Assembly (NCBI RefSeq): GCF_030345335.1
Contig: NZ_JAPVRC010000001.1
Span: 496,001 to 560,000, forward strand
DNA from: Halobacillus campisalis
Lineage (GTDB): Bacteria > Bacillota > Bacilli > Bacillales > Halobacillaceae
Direction of reading: 5' to 3'
Length of the DNA stretch: 64,000 nt
The notes under the pieces were generated by a model. That model was given only the letters and a program-made list of their open reading frames with translations, was not told the origin of the DNA and made no database searches. Shown one piece after another: positions 1-9,294 of the stretch (position 1 is its first letter; each line of letters begins with the position of its first letter). The position numbers and the translations under genes are program-made.

Positions 1-1
1 T

Positions 2-328
2 TCCGTGCTCGTCGCCCATCCTGCGAAATTTGATATGCGATTTTTGCAGACGATGCTCAAACGCTGGAAATTACCCGCCTTGAATGTACCTGTCATTGAC
101 TCGCAAGTCATGGCCAGGCACTTATTTCCAGAAGTCAAACATCAGCTCGATCCTCTGCTTAAACGTTTTAATATAGACAAACGGGAAAGACATCATGCGC
201 TAAACGATGCGGTAATGACAGCTGAGTTATTCAGTCACTTACTACAGCTCATCATCGAAGAAAACGTACAAACATTCGGTGAATTAAAAAACACACTCGA
301 GCCTCACAAAAAAGCGAGGAGCCATTAA
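2..328 (+). CDS. DnaQ-like 3'-5' exonuclease, C-terminal part (5' end outside window)
   Basis: The reading frame is open to the window edge, so only about 109 C-terminal residues are visible. 'VAHPAKFDMRFL' resembles the Exo II motif of DnaQ/DEDD exonucleases, which normally reads VAHNxxFD, and 'HHALNDAVMTAELF' is the Exo III H-x4-D motif. This family removes nucleotides from DNA 3' ends, as proofreading subunits or stand-alone nucleases; which one this is cannot be told without the N-terminus. A proline replaces the usual Asn in Exo II, a small oddity. The gene runs convergently toward the aspartokinase gene and ends at a strong terminator. Confidence 0.7.
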   Translation, partial: SVLVAHPAKFDMRFLQTMLKRWKLPALNVPVIDSQVMARHLFPEVKHQLDPLLKRFNIDKRERHHALNDAVMTAELFSHLLQLIIEENVQTFGELKNTLEPHKKARSH

Positions 329-345
329 AAAAGGCTCCTCGCTTT
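311..345 (+). terminator. Rho-independent terminator of the exonuclease gene
   Basis: Perfect 13-bp stem (AAAGCGAGGAGCC at 311-323 with GGCTCCTCGCTTT at 333-345), 9-nt A-rich loop, followed by T-rich sequence. It overlaps the end of the exonuclease gene. Confidence 0.85.
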
Positions 346-406
346 TAATTATTACTTATACAGTCGATACCTTTAGAGCATTTAAGTTCTAAGGTGATGC
401 AGTATT

Positions 407-1753
407 TCAGAAAAAAGCTTTATATAAGGATCGTACGGCTTCATTCAGATCATCTGATTTGATACCGAACATCATAGATACTTCCGAAGACCCCTGGTTA
501 ATCATATCGATGTTTACATCAGCATCTCTAAATGCTGTAGTCGCCTTACTGGCAACACCGATAGCCTCGTTCATTCCTTCGCCCACAATCATAATCATCG
601 CCATGTTTCTCTCTATCGTAATCATATCGACTTGAAGCTCATTTTGTATGCGATCTTTCACTACTTCTTCTTTTTCAGCGGGCAGCTGATGATCTCTAAT
701 AATAACGGACATATCATCAATTCCAGAAGGCGCATGTTCGAAAGAAATTTCTTCTTCTTCGAGAATTTGGAGCAATTTGCGTCCGAATCCTACTTCACGG
801 TTCATTAAGTATTTACTGACATATAAATTCAAGAATCCGGAGTCGCTTGCTATACCTGCCACATGACCTTCTCTCTCAGGCAAGTCTGCTACGATCATAG
901 TACCGTCCCCGCTCGGGTTATTTGTATTCTTGATACAAACAGGAATTTTCTCTTTAAATGCCGGAATGAGGGCTTCGTCATGGAACACAGAAAAACCAGC
1001 ATAAGAAAGTTCACGCATTTCCCGGTAAGTCAGCGTTTTAAGCTGCTGCGGGTTTTCTACGATCATCGGGTTCACACAAAAGACAGAATCCACATCTGTA
1101 AAGTTCTCATATAGGTCAACCTTCATTCCTGCCGCTACAATAGAGCCGGTAATATCTGAACCGCCGCGCGAGAACGTGACCAACTCATCATCTAGTGTAT
1201 ATCCAAAGAATCCCGGGATGACAAGCACACCTTCTCTTTCCCTTAATTTATATAAATGTTCGAAGCTTTCGTCCAATACTAATGCTCCGCCCGGCTGGTC
1301 ACTGACAAAAATGCCGGCTTCCTTTGGGTTTACATAATAAGATTCCAGTTCCCTGGTCTGTAAGTATGCACTCAAAATTAATGCCGTTCCATCTTCACCG
1401 CAAGATTTCAATGCATCCATACCGCGGTTGACATCTGTTTTCACTAAATCGGACGCTTCATCAATTCTATTTTTGATTTTTTCTAGAATAGACTGATCTA
1501 GCTCCAATTCCCTTATGATCGAGCCAAATCTCTCGATAACCTGATCATAAATCGCTTGATTCTGCACATGTGCCTGGACAGATTCCCCAAGAGTAATTAA
1601 CAGATCTGTCGTTTTTGTGTCTTTTGCATGCCTTTTTCCTGGTGCGGATACGACAATAGCTTTTCTTTCTCGATCCGCTCTAATGATTTCTGTTACTTTT
1701 TTTAGTTGATTGGCATCGGCTACTGAACTTCCGCCGAATTTTACTACTTTCAT
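407..1753 (-). CDS. thrD: Aspartate kinase, ACT-domain type (ThrD/YclM-like)
   Basis: Phosphorylates L-aspartate, the first step toward lysine, threonine, methionine and diaminopimelate. The 448-residue protein opens with the kinase motif 'VKFGGSSVA', has 'FSRGGSDITGSIVAAG' in the catalytic domain, and ends with tandem ACT regulatory domains from about residue 305. Length and sequence resemble B. subtilis YclM/ThrD (about 454 aa) more than the shorter alpha/beta LysC, though paralogue assignment is inference. The start is the ATG preceded by GGGAG. No lysine riboswitch fits in the short upstream gap, in keeping with a threonine-type isozyme. It stands alone downstream of spo0A, separated by the spo0A terminator. 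Confidence 0.88.
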   Translation of the reverse strand: MKVVKFGGSSVADANQLKKVTEIIRADRERKAIVVSAPGKRHAKDTKTTDLLITLGESVQAHVQNQAIYDQVIERFGSIIRELELDQSILEKIKNRIDEASDLVKTDVNRGMDALKSCGEDGTALILSAYLQTRELESYYVNPKEAGIFVSDQPGGALVLDESFEHLYKLREREGVLVIPGFFGYTLDDELVTFSRGGSDITGSIVAAGMKVDLYENFTDVDSVFCVNPMIVENPQQLKTLTYREMRELSYAGFSVFHDEALIPAFKEKIPVCIKNTNNPSGDGTMIVADLPEREGHVAGIASDSGFLNLYVSKYLMNREVGFGRKLLQILEEEEISFEHAPSGIDDMSVIIRDHQLPAEKEEVVKDRIQNELQVDMITIERNMAMIMIVGEGMNEAIGVASKATTAFRDADVNIDMINQGSSEVSMMFGIKSDDLNEAVRSLYKAFF

Positions 1754-1831
1754 TTGTACAACTCCCTGTTATTATGAACTAAAGTGTCTAATAATTAAGA
1801 ATTGTATCATAATCTCACAACAAGATGAAAT

Positions 1832-1864
1832 AAAAAAATCCTCCTCTGGTAAAGAGGAGGATTT
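1832..1864 (-). terminator. Terminator of spo0A
   Basis: 12-bp stem (AAATCCTCCTCT at 1836-1847 with AGAGGAGGATTT at 1853-1864) lying right after the spo0A stop; on the minus strand it is followed by a run of T. Confidence 0.85.
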
Positions 1865-1866
1865 CA

Positions 1867-2640
1867 TTAAGATGCTTTGTGCTCTAGTCTTAAGCGATCG
1901 GCGACCATCGCAATAAATTCACTGTTTGTCGGTTTAGCTTTTGTGGAAGAAATTGTATATCCGAACAAGGAGGAAATGGCGTCAATATTCCCGCGGTTCC
2001 AGGCTACTTCAATAGCATGACGAATCGCGCGCTCTACTCGTGAAGCTGTAGTATTAAATTTGACTGCAATATCTGGGTAAAGGACTTTTGTAATGGAGCC
2101 AAGCAGGTCAATATCCGTGTAAACCATAGTAATCGCTTCTCTTAAATAGAGATACCCTTTGATGTGAGCTGGCACTCCTACTTCATGGATGATGTGAGTT
2201 ATGCTTGTGTCTAAATCAGGTTTCTTGGCTTTAGTGTAACTGCTTCCCATTGCTCGGTTGATAGGGTCTCCTACATGTTTGATCTGACGAACCTGTTCAC
2301 TAAGATGATCTAAATCAAAAGGCTTCATCATGAAGTAAGCAGCGCCTAGTTCTACAGCTTTTTTCGTCACTTCTTCTTGTCCGAAAGCTGTCAGCATAAT
2401 CACTTCAGGAGATTTTTCACCGCTTTTTAGTTCTTGCAAAACAGCTAGTCCATCTACATGAGGCATGATAATATCTAGAATAAGGACGTCAGGCTTATTC
2501 TCTTTCAGCATTTCCAAACAGTCTCTTCCATTAAAAGCCGTACCTATTACTTCAATATCTTGAGTATCTGAAAAATAATCCTCCAGAAGTCTAATTAGTT
2601 CACGGTTGTCGTCTGCTAAACACACTTTTATTTTATCCAT
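1867..2640 (-). CDS. spo0A: Stage 0 sporulation protein A, master response regulator
   Basis: Endpoint of the phosphorelay; when phosphorylated it binds 0A boxes and switches on sporulation. The 257-aa protein has a receiver domain (residues 1-120) with acidic pocket D10/D11, phospho-acceptor D56 in '[10 protein letters not shown]' and a conserved Lys in 'FMMKPFD'. A linker follows, then the Spo0A-specific C-terminal DNA-binding domain (about 140-257) with recognition region '[19 protein letters not shown]'. ATG start behind a strong AAGGAGGAAGG. spoIVB lies immediately upstream, as in B. subtilis, and three 0A boxes in the gap point to autoregulation. Confidence 0.98.
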   Translation of the reverse strand: MDKIKVCLADDNRELIRLLEDYFSDTQDIEVIGTAFNGRDCLEMLKENKPDVLILDIIMPHVDGLAVLQELKSGEKSPEVIMLTAFGQEEVTKKAVELGAAYFMMKPFDLDHLSEQVRQIKHVGDPINRAMGSSYTKAKKPDLDTSITHIIHEVGVPAHIKGYLYLREAITMVYTDIDLLGSITKVLYPDIAVKFNTTASRVERAIRHAIEVAWNRGNIDAISSLFGYTISSTKAKPTNSEFIAMVADRLRLEHKAS

Positions 2641-2689
2641 TTAACCCTTCCTCCTTACAAAATAATCCTGATCTTTCTTAATATACTAA

Positions 2690-2696
2690 TTCGACA
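2690..2696 (-). promoter_or_regulatory. Spo0A box proximal to spo0A
   Basis: Minus-strand TGTCGAA, the 0A-box core, about 50 bp upstream of the spo0A start. A lone 7-mer is weak evidence, but it belongs to a cluster of three in this 244-bp gap. Confidence 0.5.
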
Positions 2697-2824
2697 TCAG
2701 GAAGTATTAACCTTCTTTATTATAGCAAATTTATTTATAAAAAATAACATTATCTTGAAAATGCTTCTATTTACTCTTATTTTCTTTGTAATTCGATAAT
2801 ATTCAACATTATCACGATTAACAT

Positions 2825-2841
2825 TGTCGAATTTTGTCGAA
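2825..2841 (+). promoter_or_regulatory. Tandem Spo0A boxes upstream of spo0A
   Basis: Two TGTCGAA cores in direct repeat, 10 bp apart (2825-2831 and 2835-2841), about one helical turn. This tandem layout is expected for cooperative Spo0A~P dimer binding. They lie in the spo0A promoter region just after the spoIVB terminator. Confidence 0.65.
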
Positions 2842-2849
2842 ATTAATGA

Positions 2850-2880
2850 AATAAGAGCCTCTAAATTAGAGGCTCTTATT
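2850..2880 (-). terminator. Terminator of spoIVB
   Basis: Perfect 13-bp stem, AATAAGAGCCTCT / AGAGGCTCTTATT, with a 5-nt loop, directly after the spoIVB stop codon; T-rich on both sides. Confidence 0.8.
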
Positions 2881-2884
2881 TCAT

Positions 2885-4129
2885 TTAGCTTGCTTTGGCA
2901 TGATCTTCTTCGTAAATATTGATTCCTGCTTCTTCCAGCATCCATTCAATATGGACTCCATAACCCGAGGTAGGATCATTTACAAATACGTGAGTGACAG
3001 CTCCAATAATTTTACCATCTTGAATAATAGGGCTTCCACTCATACCTTGAACAATTCCTCCGGTTTTATCCAAAAGCTCCGGGTCGGTTATTTTCACGAT
3101 CATCCCTTTGGTTACAGGTGAATCTTTAGGCATGTTACGAACAATTTCAACGTCGAATGATTGAAGATCTTCTCCATTTAACACCGTCATTATCTCTGCA
3201 GGTCCTTCTTTTATTTCCTCATCTAAGGCAATAGGTAATCCTTCTGAGTATTTGTCGTTTTTAATAGCTTGTTCCAGCTCTCCAAAGACTCCAAAAGAAC
3301 TATTTTTTGTAATCGTACCCATTCGATCATCCGTTAAAGAGAATTCCGCTCTTTTTTCTCCTGGGACACCCTGGTTTCCTTTTTGTATAGAAGTGACTCT
3401 AGAATTAACAATTGTTCCTTCATGGATTTCAATCGGTTTTTTCGTATCCATGTCCGCTATAACGTGACCTAAAGCTCCATATTTTTTAGTTTCAGGATCA
3501 TAAAAGGTCATTGTTCCAATTCCCGCAGCGGAATCACGAACATATAAACCGATTTGGTATTTATCCTCTTTAGGATTGACCTCGGGCTTTATCGTTGCTT
3601 GAAATGTTTCTTCCCCTCTTTTTACATCAAACTTTATTTTTTTATCATTTTCACCAGATTCTGCCACTACTGTGGACAAATCCTCCATATGGTTAAGTTC
3701 TCTGCCATTTCCTTTCAGCAGAATATCTCCTACTTGAATATCGGCATATTCTCCCGGTGATGTCTGTTCGTTTTTATCTTCACTAACAAGATGGTGACCG
3801 ACGACTAAAACGCCTTTCGTCTGCAATTCAACTCCTACAGACTGTCCTCCCGGTACTAACCGGATATCCTTGACATGCTGCATTTCCGTCTTTTTCACCG
3901 GGATTCCAGCATATTCATGGAAAACATTGTCACCTTCTGTAATTTTATCCATCGAGAGTGCCGGAAGCGATTGTTCACCGGCACTTGCAGTAACAGACTG
4001 AGAAGCATTTATTCTTAACTCTGTCGGTATAGATATATACTCTTGAAGTGGATTAATTAAAGGAATAACAAGCATCATCAATAGGAGTACGGAGCCACAG
4101 ATCAACTTCATTTTTTCTTTTTTCTTCAC
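2885..4129 (-). CDS. spoIVB: SpoIVB signalling serine peptidase (S55 family)
   Basis: Made in the forespore and secreted into the intermembrane space, where it cleaves SpoIVFA to trigger pro-sigma-K processing. The 414-aa protein (B. subtilis about 426) has an N-terminal membrane anchor (residues 7-25), a PDZ domain (about 100-190) and a C-terminal S55 protease domain. That domain carries His in 'YGALGHVIADMD' and the nucleophile Ser in 'GMSGSPIIQDGK'. The start is GTG at 4129, about 9 nt after AAGGAG. It lies between recN and spo0A exactly as in B. subtilis. Confidence 0.95.
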   Translation of the reverse strand: MKKKEKMKLICGSVLLLMMLVIPLINPLQEYISIPTELRINASQSVTASAGEQSLPALSMDKITEGDNVFHEYAGIPVKKTEMQHVKDIRLVPGGQSVGVELQTKGVLVVGHHLVSEDKNEQTSPGEYADIQVGDILLKGNGRELNHMEDLSTVVAESGENDKKIKFDVKRGEETFQATIKPEVNPKEDKYQIGLYVRDSAAGIGTMTFYDPETKKYGALGHVIADMDTKKPIEIHEGTIVNSRVTSIQKGNQGVPGEKRAEFSLTDDRMGTITKNSSFGVFGELEQAIKNDKYSEGLPIALDEEIKEGPAEIMTVLNGEDLQSFDVEIVRNMPKDSPVTKGMIVKITDPELLDKTGGIVQGMSGSPIIQDGKIIGAVTHVFVNDPTSGYGVHIEWMLEEAGINIYEEDHAKAS

Positions 4130-4262
4130 TTTCTCACACTCCTTTTCACTCCTGAACCAAACAATTGGCTTACTTATAATGTGGGCTTCAATCGCATTTT
4201 TTAAACGAGCATAATGACAGAAAATATAGGATGGATTCCCTTCTCATGAAACATTCTCCAAA

Positions 4263-4289
4263 ATAAAAACGCATGGATGCTCCATGCGT
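4263..4289 (-). terminator. Terminator of recN
   Basis: 9-bp stem ACGCATGGA (4269-4277) / TCCATGCGT (4281-4289) with a 3-nt loop; on the minus strand it is followed by TTTTTATTTT. It sits 8 nt beyond the recN stop. Confidence 0.8.
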
Positions 4290-4297
4290 CTCTTTCG

Positions 4298-6022
4298 TTA
4301 TTTTTGCTTGTGTTTTTCAGCTAAAGTAAGAAGCTCTCTTGCGTGTTCTATCGTTGTTGCCGTCATCTCTGCACCTGATATCATCCTTGATATCTCATCA
4401 GCTTTGTCTTCTTCAGAAAGCTCATAGACCAAAGTGGATGTACGATCGTTTTTCACTTCTTTTTCGATTCGAATATGAGTATCAGCCATGGCCGCTACTT
4501 GAGGTAAATGAGAAATACAGAGAACTTGTGAGCCTTCAGAAATACCATGAATCTTCTCTCCTATCGCTTGTGCGACTCTCCCACTTACTCCCGTATCCAC
4601 TTCATCAAAAATAACGCTCGTCACTCCCTGGTGTTTTGAAAAAATACGTTTTAAAGCTAGCATAATCCTTGATAATTCTCCACCAGACGCCGTTTTATGT
4701 ATTTCCTTCAAAGGTTCACCAGGATTAGTCGTAATTAAAAATGTAATAAAGTCCATTCCACGCTTATTCAAACGAATCGGCTGTCCGTCCAGTTCTGGAT
4801 CTGAACTATTGCCTTCTTTATAAGAAAAGCCGACATTAAAAGCAGCTTTTTCTAAATATAAATCCTTAAGTTCTTCATGGATCGATTCTGACAGCTCTAC
4901 AGCGGCCTTCGCTCGTATTTCATGCAGATGTTTAGCCTCGAGAACAGCATCAGCTCCGGCGTCCTTCATTTGTATCTCAAGCCGATTTAAATGAGAATCC
5001 TTATTCTTTATCTCGTCAATCTCTTCTTCAATTTCAGAAGCGTACTCCATCATACGTTCCACGGTCTGTCCATATTTTTTCTTCAATCTGTTTAGCTCAT
5101 CTAATCTGGATTCAATGAAATTCAGTCTTTCAGGGTCAAATTCCATTTCAGTTAACTGGGAACTCAATTGAAAACTGATTTCTTCAACCATGTAATAATG
5201 ATTATTGAGTTCTTCTGACAATTTAGAAGTCTGTTCGTCGTAACCTGCTGCACTTTCTAAAGAAGACATAGCGTGGCTGAGCCAATCCAAGCCTCTTTGT
5301 TCTCCGTATAATGAATTATAGGCATCATGAATTCCCTGGTAGACTTTTTCAAAATTCATCAGCTTTTTTCGTTCTTCGGATAGCTCTTCATCTTCATTAG
5401 GCATAAGTTCGGCTTCTTGTAGTTCGCGCAGTTGGAATTCAAGCAAGTCAAGCCTCTGTGCCATCTCTTGTTCATTTTCGCTTAGTTCATTATAACGTTT
5501 TTTTAACGAAAGCAGCTGCTCGTACTGTATTGTATATTCATCTTTAGTATCCTTTAACTTCCGGTGAGCATACAAATCAAGAAGTTCTATATGCCGTTCA
5601 GGATCCATAAGAGATTGAGTTTCATGCTGACTGTGAATATCGATGAGGGAACGTCCAAACTCCTTTAAAATCGCCAGCGTGACGAGTTTCCCATTCACAC
5701 GGCAAATGCTTTTCCCCTGGTTTGTAATGGTTCGCTGCAGGACAACCATACCATCCTCACTGATGTCTATGCCGAACTCTTCGGCCTTGCTATAAACCGG
5801 GTGTGAATTCTCCACAGTGAATAAACCCTCAATATCTGCTTTTTTTGTCCCATGCCTGACAAATTCAACAGAACCTCGAGAGCCTGAGAGCAGTTGTATA
5901 GCGTCGATGATGATGGATTTACCAGCACCTGTTTCACCCGTCAAAACCGTCAGACCTTCTTTGAAGGTGATGGTAACTTTATCAATAATAGCAAAATCTT
6001 TGATAGATAATTCTGTAAGCAT
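4298..6022 (-). CDS. recN: DNA repair protein RecN (SMC-like ATPase)
   Basis: Early responder to double-strand breaks that tethers DNA ends for recombination. Walker A 'GETGAGKS' lies near residue 32. Long coiled-coil arms fill the middle, then 'TASGGELSRIMLALK' (signature) and 'TSVIFDEVDTGVSGR' (Walker B/D-loop). I place the start at the ATG at 6022 (574 aa, family about 576) because GAGGTG sits 8 nt upstream. An in-frame GTG four codons earlier overlaps that ribosome-binding site. Downstream of argR with an 18-nt gap, as in B. subtilis. Confidence 0.96.
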   Translation of the reverse strand: MLTELSIKDFAIIDKVTITFKEGLTVLTGETGAGKSIIIDAIQLLSGSRGSVEFVRHGTKKADIEGLFTVENSHPVYSKAEEFGIDISEDGMVVLQRTITNQGKSICRVNGKLVTLAILKEFGRSLIDIHSQHETQSLMDPERHIELLDLYAHRKLKDTKDEYTIQYEQLLSLKKRYNELSENEQEMAQRLDLLEFQLRELQEAELMPNEDEELSEERKKLMNFEKVYQGIHDAYNSLYGEQRGLDWLSHAMSSLESAAGYDEQTSKLSEELNNHYYMVEEISFQLSSQLTEMEFDPERLNFIESRLDELNRLKKKYGQTVERMMEYASEIEEEIDEIKNKDSHLNRLEIQMKDAGADAVLEAKHLHEIRAKAAVELSESIHEELKDLYLEKAAFNVGFSYKEGNSSDPELDGQPIRLNKRGMDFITFLITTNPGEPLKEIHKTASGGELSRIMLALKRIFSKHQGVTSVIFDEVDTGVSGRVAQAIGEKIHGISEGSQVLCISHLPQVAAMADTHIRIEKEVKNDRTSTLVYELSEEDKADEISRMISGAEMTATTIEHARELLTLAEKHKQK

Positions 6023-6040
6023 GAAGTGAGTCACCTCAAT

Positions 6041-6490
6041 TTATAGCATATTTAGTAGCTGTTCACTGATATCTTCTGTTTGTTCCTGGCTTCGGCAAAT
6101 GATCAGGCATGTGTCGTCTCCGCATATTGTCCCCATGATTTCTTCCCACTCTAGGTTATCGATAAGCGCTCCTACAGCGTTCGCATTACCAGGAAGGGTT
6201 TTCAAAATGATAAAATGGCCTGCCCTATCAATACTGACAAAGGCATCCATCATAAGCCTTTTTAATTTTTCAAGCGGATTGAATCGTTGATCCGCAGGCA
6301 GACTATATTTATACCGACCATCCATCATGGGTACTTTTACGAGATGAAGCTCTTTGATGTCTCTAGATACCGTAGCTTGAGTGACGTTATACCCCATTCC
6401 TTTGAGCCGATCTACCAGCTCATCTTGTGTTTCAATATCGTCATTCGTAATTAACTCACGAATTTTAATATGACGCTGACCTTTATTCAT
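6041..6490 (-). CDS. argR: Arginine repressor ArgR/AhrC
   Basis: Arginine-dependent hexameric repressor of arginine biosynthesis and activator of catabolism. The 149 aa equal the B. subtilis AhrC length. It has an N-terminal winged helix with '[19 protein letters not shown]', and a C-terminal oligomerisation and arginine-binding domain with '[14 protein letters not shown]'. The start at 6490 ([13 protein letters not shown]) follows GCAGGAG; an in-frame GTG two codons upstream is unlikely. It sits between tlyA and recN, the standard Bacillus order. Confidence 0.96.
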   Translation of the reverse strand: MNKGQRHIKIRELITNDDIETQDELVDRLKGMGYNVTQATVSRDIKELHLVKVPMMDGRYKYSLPADQRFNPLEKLKRLMMDAFVSIDRAGHFIILKTLPGNANAVGALIDNLEWEEIMGTICGDDTCLIICRSQEQTEDISEQLLNML

Positions 6491-6525
6491 GATCACACTC
6501 CTGCTTCTTTTTTATTCTCTTGAAG

Positions 6526-6553
6526 AAAGAGGCTAATGTCCACTAGCCTCTTT
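6526..6553 (-). terminator. Possible weak terminator or attenuator between tlyA and argR
   Basis: 10-bp stem AAAGAGGCTA (6526-6535) / TAGCCTCTTT (6544-6553), 8-nt loop, just after the tlyA stop. The T-run is short, so some transcription probably continues into argR-recN. Confidence 0.55.
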
Positions 6554-6560
6554 CCGAAAG

Positions 6561-7382
6561 TTATGTTGCTTTTTTATGGCTCTTGTGCGCTTCTTCTACT
6601 ACTGAATAGCTGTCGGCATCCGATATGAATTTCCCTTCCCCACCCACGTATTGAAAGTGAGCAAGGAATTCTATATTGCCATCACCGCCTGTAATGGGAG
6701 AAAACGTCAAGCCGTGTACGGAAAATCCGTGCTTCATGGCAAATGATAAGATAGTATCAATCACGTGTTTGTGGATTTTTGGATCTTTTATGATTCCTTT
6801 TTTTCCGACTTGTTCTCTACCCGCTTCAAATTGAGGCTTTATTAGAGCAACAACATCACTGTCTTTCTTAAGTAATGTGGCCAAAACAGGCAGAATAATG
6901 CGCAGCGATATAAAGGAAACATCGATTGATGCGAAATCCGGACGCCCGTATTTTAAGTCTTCTTCTGTCACATATCGAAAGTTTGTACGTTCCATAACGA
7001 CAACCTGCTCATGGTTTCTAAGCTTCCAATCCAGTTGGTTGTATCCTACATCGACAGCATAACTTAATGCCACTCCGTTTTGCAGAGCACAATCTGTAAA
7101 GCCTCCGGTAGATGAGCCTACATCAATCATAATTTTGCCATCAATATCAAGAAAGAACGTATTTAAAGCTTTCTCCAATTTTAAGCCGCCGCGACTAACA
7201 TAGGGGATGGCTTTCCCTTTAACGGTCAACTCAATTTCTTCGTCCACCTTTAAACCGGGTTTATCCATCCGCTCCTGCTCATGAAAAACGAGACCGGCCA
7301 TAATTGTTCGTTTCGCTTTTTCTCTAGTTTCAAACAATCCTCTTTCAACGAGGAGTACATCTAGCCTTACTTTTTTACTCAT
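6561..7382 (-). CDS. tlyA: TlyA-family rRNA methyltransferase (YqxC)
   Basis: Putative 2'-O-methyltransferase of ribosomal RNA. The 273-aa protein has an N-terminal S4 RNA-binding domain ('RLDVLLVERGLFETREKAKR', residues 5-65). An FtsJ/RrmJ-type Rossmann domain follows, with the SAM motif 'IDVGSSTGGFTDCALQ' near residue 85 and 'DFASIDVSFISLR' further on. It starts just downstream of dxs (4-nt gap), so the two are probably co-transcribed. Whether it methylates 16S, 23S or both cannot be read from sequence. Confidence 0.9.
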   Translation of the reverse strand: MSKKVRLDVLLVERGLFETREKAKRTIMAGLVFHEQERMDKPGLKVDEEIELTVKGKAIPYVSRGGLKLEKALNTFFLDIDGKIMIDVGSSTGGFTDCALQNGVALSYAVDVGYNQLDWKLRNHEQVVVMERTNFRYVTEEDLKYGRPDFASIDVSFISLRIILPVLATLLKKDSDVVALIKPQFEAGREQVGKKGIIKDPKIHKHVIDTILSFAMKHGFSVHGLTFSPITGGDGNIEFLAHFQYVGGEGKFISDADSYSVVEEAHKSHKKAT

Positions 7383-7386
7383 TTTT

Positions 7387-9276
7387 TTAAGCCCTTCGCT
7401 TTTTAGTCAATTTCATAGTTTTGACTTCATTTATAATATTGTCTTCCGTCAACCCGATTTCTTCCCACAGCTTACTTACACTTCCGTGTTCTATGAAACG
7501 ATCGGGCACACCGAGCCGTTTGATCCATGATTTATAATTGTGTTCTTCTTTGAATTCAAGTACGCTCGAACCGAAGCCGCCCAGCAGAACTGCTTCTTCT
7601 ATAGTAACAATCGGCAATTCTTCACCCATAATATCGTGAAGCATAGGCTCGTCCATCGGTTTGATAAAGCGAGCATTTATAACACGAACGGAGATGCCAT
7701 CCTTTAGAAGACGTTCTCTTGCTGCTAAGGCCATTGGTATCGTAGTACCGAATGTGAGTAAGACAGCGTCAGACCCTTCTTTTAGAACTTCCCAGCTGCC
7801 GATTGGAAGGGCAGTTGGATTATCATCCATCTCCACACCGCTTCCGTTCCCTCTTGGATAACGGATACCTATTGGACCATCATTATACTTCACCGCAGTG
7901 TGTACCATGTTCTGGCCTTCATTTTCGTCTTTGGGCATCATCAGAACTATATTAGGAACTGAGCGCAGGAATGCTATATCAAATACACCCTGATGAGTTT
8001 CTCCATCCGCTCCGACGAGACCGGCGCGATCAATACCGAAAATGACATTCAAGTTCTGCCTTGCTACATCATGGATGACTTGATCATATCCGCGCTGCAG
8101 AAAAGTCGAATAAATTGCCAAAAACGGCTTCATGCCTTGAGTTGCCAATCCGGCTGATAGCGTTGTAGCATGCTGTTCAGCAATACCTACGTCGAATAAT
8201 CGATCTGGGAACTCCGCCTGGAATTTTTCAAGTTTTGATCCAAGCACCATGGCAGGAGTCACTGCTACAATACGTTTATCGGTGCGTGCTTCCTTAATGA
8301 GAGTATCACTGATAACTTCACTCCACGCTGGCGGAGCTCCTGCCGCTTTGATTTTTTCACCTGATTCTATTTTATAAGGGCCCACTCCATGCCACTTATC
8401 TTTCAGATCTGTTTCTGCAGGGTGATAACCTTTCCCTTTTTGAGTGATGACGTGTATGATCACCGGGCCTTCCGTTTTTTTCGCATACTGGAGGTTTTCA
8501 AGAAGGTCATGGTAGTCATGTCCGTCAACAGGACCATAGTAAGTAAAACCCAGCTCTTCAAAAAACATGCCAGGAACCACAAAATACTTCATACTGTCTT
8601 TAAGCCTCTCGGCTGCTTGGGCCAGTTTTCCACCAACAGCAGGAATTCTTTTGAGAAGCCATTCCAAATCGTCTTTTGCACGATTATATTTTCCAGCGCT
8701 CCTCATACGGCCGAGCGCTGTGTTAAGGGCTCCCACGTTTTTAGCGATCGACATTTCGTTATCATTTAAGATAACGGTTACATTCTTTTTCTCATCCCCA
8801 ATATGGTTGAGTGCTTCCAGAGCCATTCCGCCTGTCAGAGCGCCGTCCCCTATAATAGGAAGAATGGAATGCGATTCACCTTTTAAATCCCTGGCAATTG
8901 CCATTCCCATAGCCGCGGACAAAGACGTTGAGCTATGACCGGTTTCCCACACATCGTGCTCGCTTTCGTTACGCTTGGGAAAGCCGCATAAGCCTTCGTA
9001 TTTTCTTAGCGTGTCGAACTTCTCAGCTCGTCCTGTTAAAATTTTATGGATATATGATTGATGGCCAACATCGAAAAGGAACCTGTCTTTAGGGCTTTCA
9101 TATACGTGATGCAAAGCAAGAGTAAGTTCTACAACCCCTAAATTCGCTCCTAAATGTCCACCTGTAGAAGACAAGTTTTCGATAAGGAATTTCCTGACAT
9201 CTGATGATAGGTCTTTAAGTTGTTCAATAGATAGAGCCTTCAAAAATGACGGGTCTTTAATCTTGTACAGATCCAT
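7387..9276 (-). CDS. dxs: 1-deoxy-D-xylulose-5-phosphate synthase
   Basis: First enzyme of the MEP isoprenoid pathway: condenses pyruvate and glyceraldehyde-3-phosphate using thiamine diphosphate. 629 aa, normal length. Visible motifs: '[17 protein letters not shown]', the ThDP motif '[15 protein letters not shown]...NDNEMSI' (about 150-182), 'DVGIAEQHA' with the conserved Glu (about 365) in the pyrimidine-binding domain, and a C-terminal transketolase domain. ATG preceded by AAGGGGG. Usually directly after ispA in Bacillus; here OLE RNA and oapA lie between the two. Confidence 0.97.
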   Translation of the reverse strand: MDLYKIKDPSFLKALSIEQLKDLSSDVRKFLIENLSSTGGHLGANLGVVELTLALHHVYESPKDRFLFDVGHQSYIHKILTGRAEKFDTLRKYEGLCGFPKRNESEHDVWETGHSSTSLSAAMGMAIARDLKGESHSILPIIGDGALTGGMALEALNHIGDEKKNVTVILNDNEMSIAKNVGALNTALGRMRSAGKYNRAKDDLEWLLKRIPAVGGKLAQAAERLKDSMKYFVVPGMFFEELGFTYYGPVDGHDYHDLLENLQYAKKTEGPVIIHVITQKGKGYHPAETDLKDKWHGVGPYKIESGEKIKAAGAPPAWSEVISDTLIKEARTDKRIVAVTPAMVLGSKLEKFQAEFPDRLFDVGIAEQHATTLSAGLATQGMKPFLAIYSTFLQRGYDQVIHDVARQNLNVIFGIDRAGLVGADGETHQGVFDIAFLRSVPNIVLMMPKDENEGQNMVHTAVKYNDGPIGIRYPRGNGSGVEMDDNPTALPIGSWEVLKEGSDAVLLTFGTTIPMALAARERLLKDGISVRVINARFIKPMDEPMLHDIMGEELPIVTIEEAVLLGGFGSSVLEFKEEHNYKSWIKRLGVPDRFIEHGSVSKLWEEIGLTEDNIINEVKTMKLTKKRRA

Positions 9277-9294
9277 AAATGGACCCCCTTATAT

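Noticed and set aside
1754-1831. Lysine riboswitch upstream of the aspartokinase gene
   Set aside because: The gap to the spo0A terminator is under 90 nt, too short, and lacks conserved riboswitch blocks.
8389-8938. Plus-strand frames of 126 and 123 codons inside dxs
   Set aside because: Antisense shadows of a conserved enzyme gene, without ribosome-binding sites.
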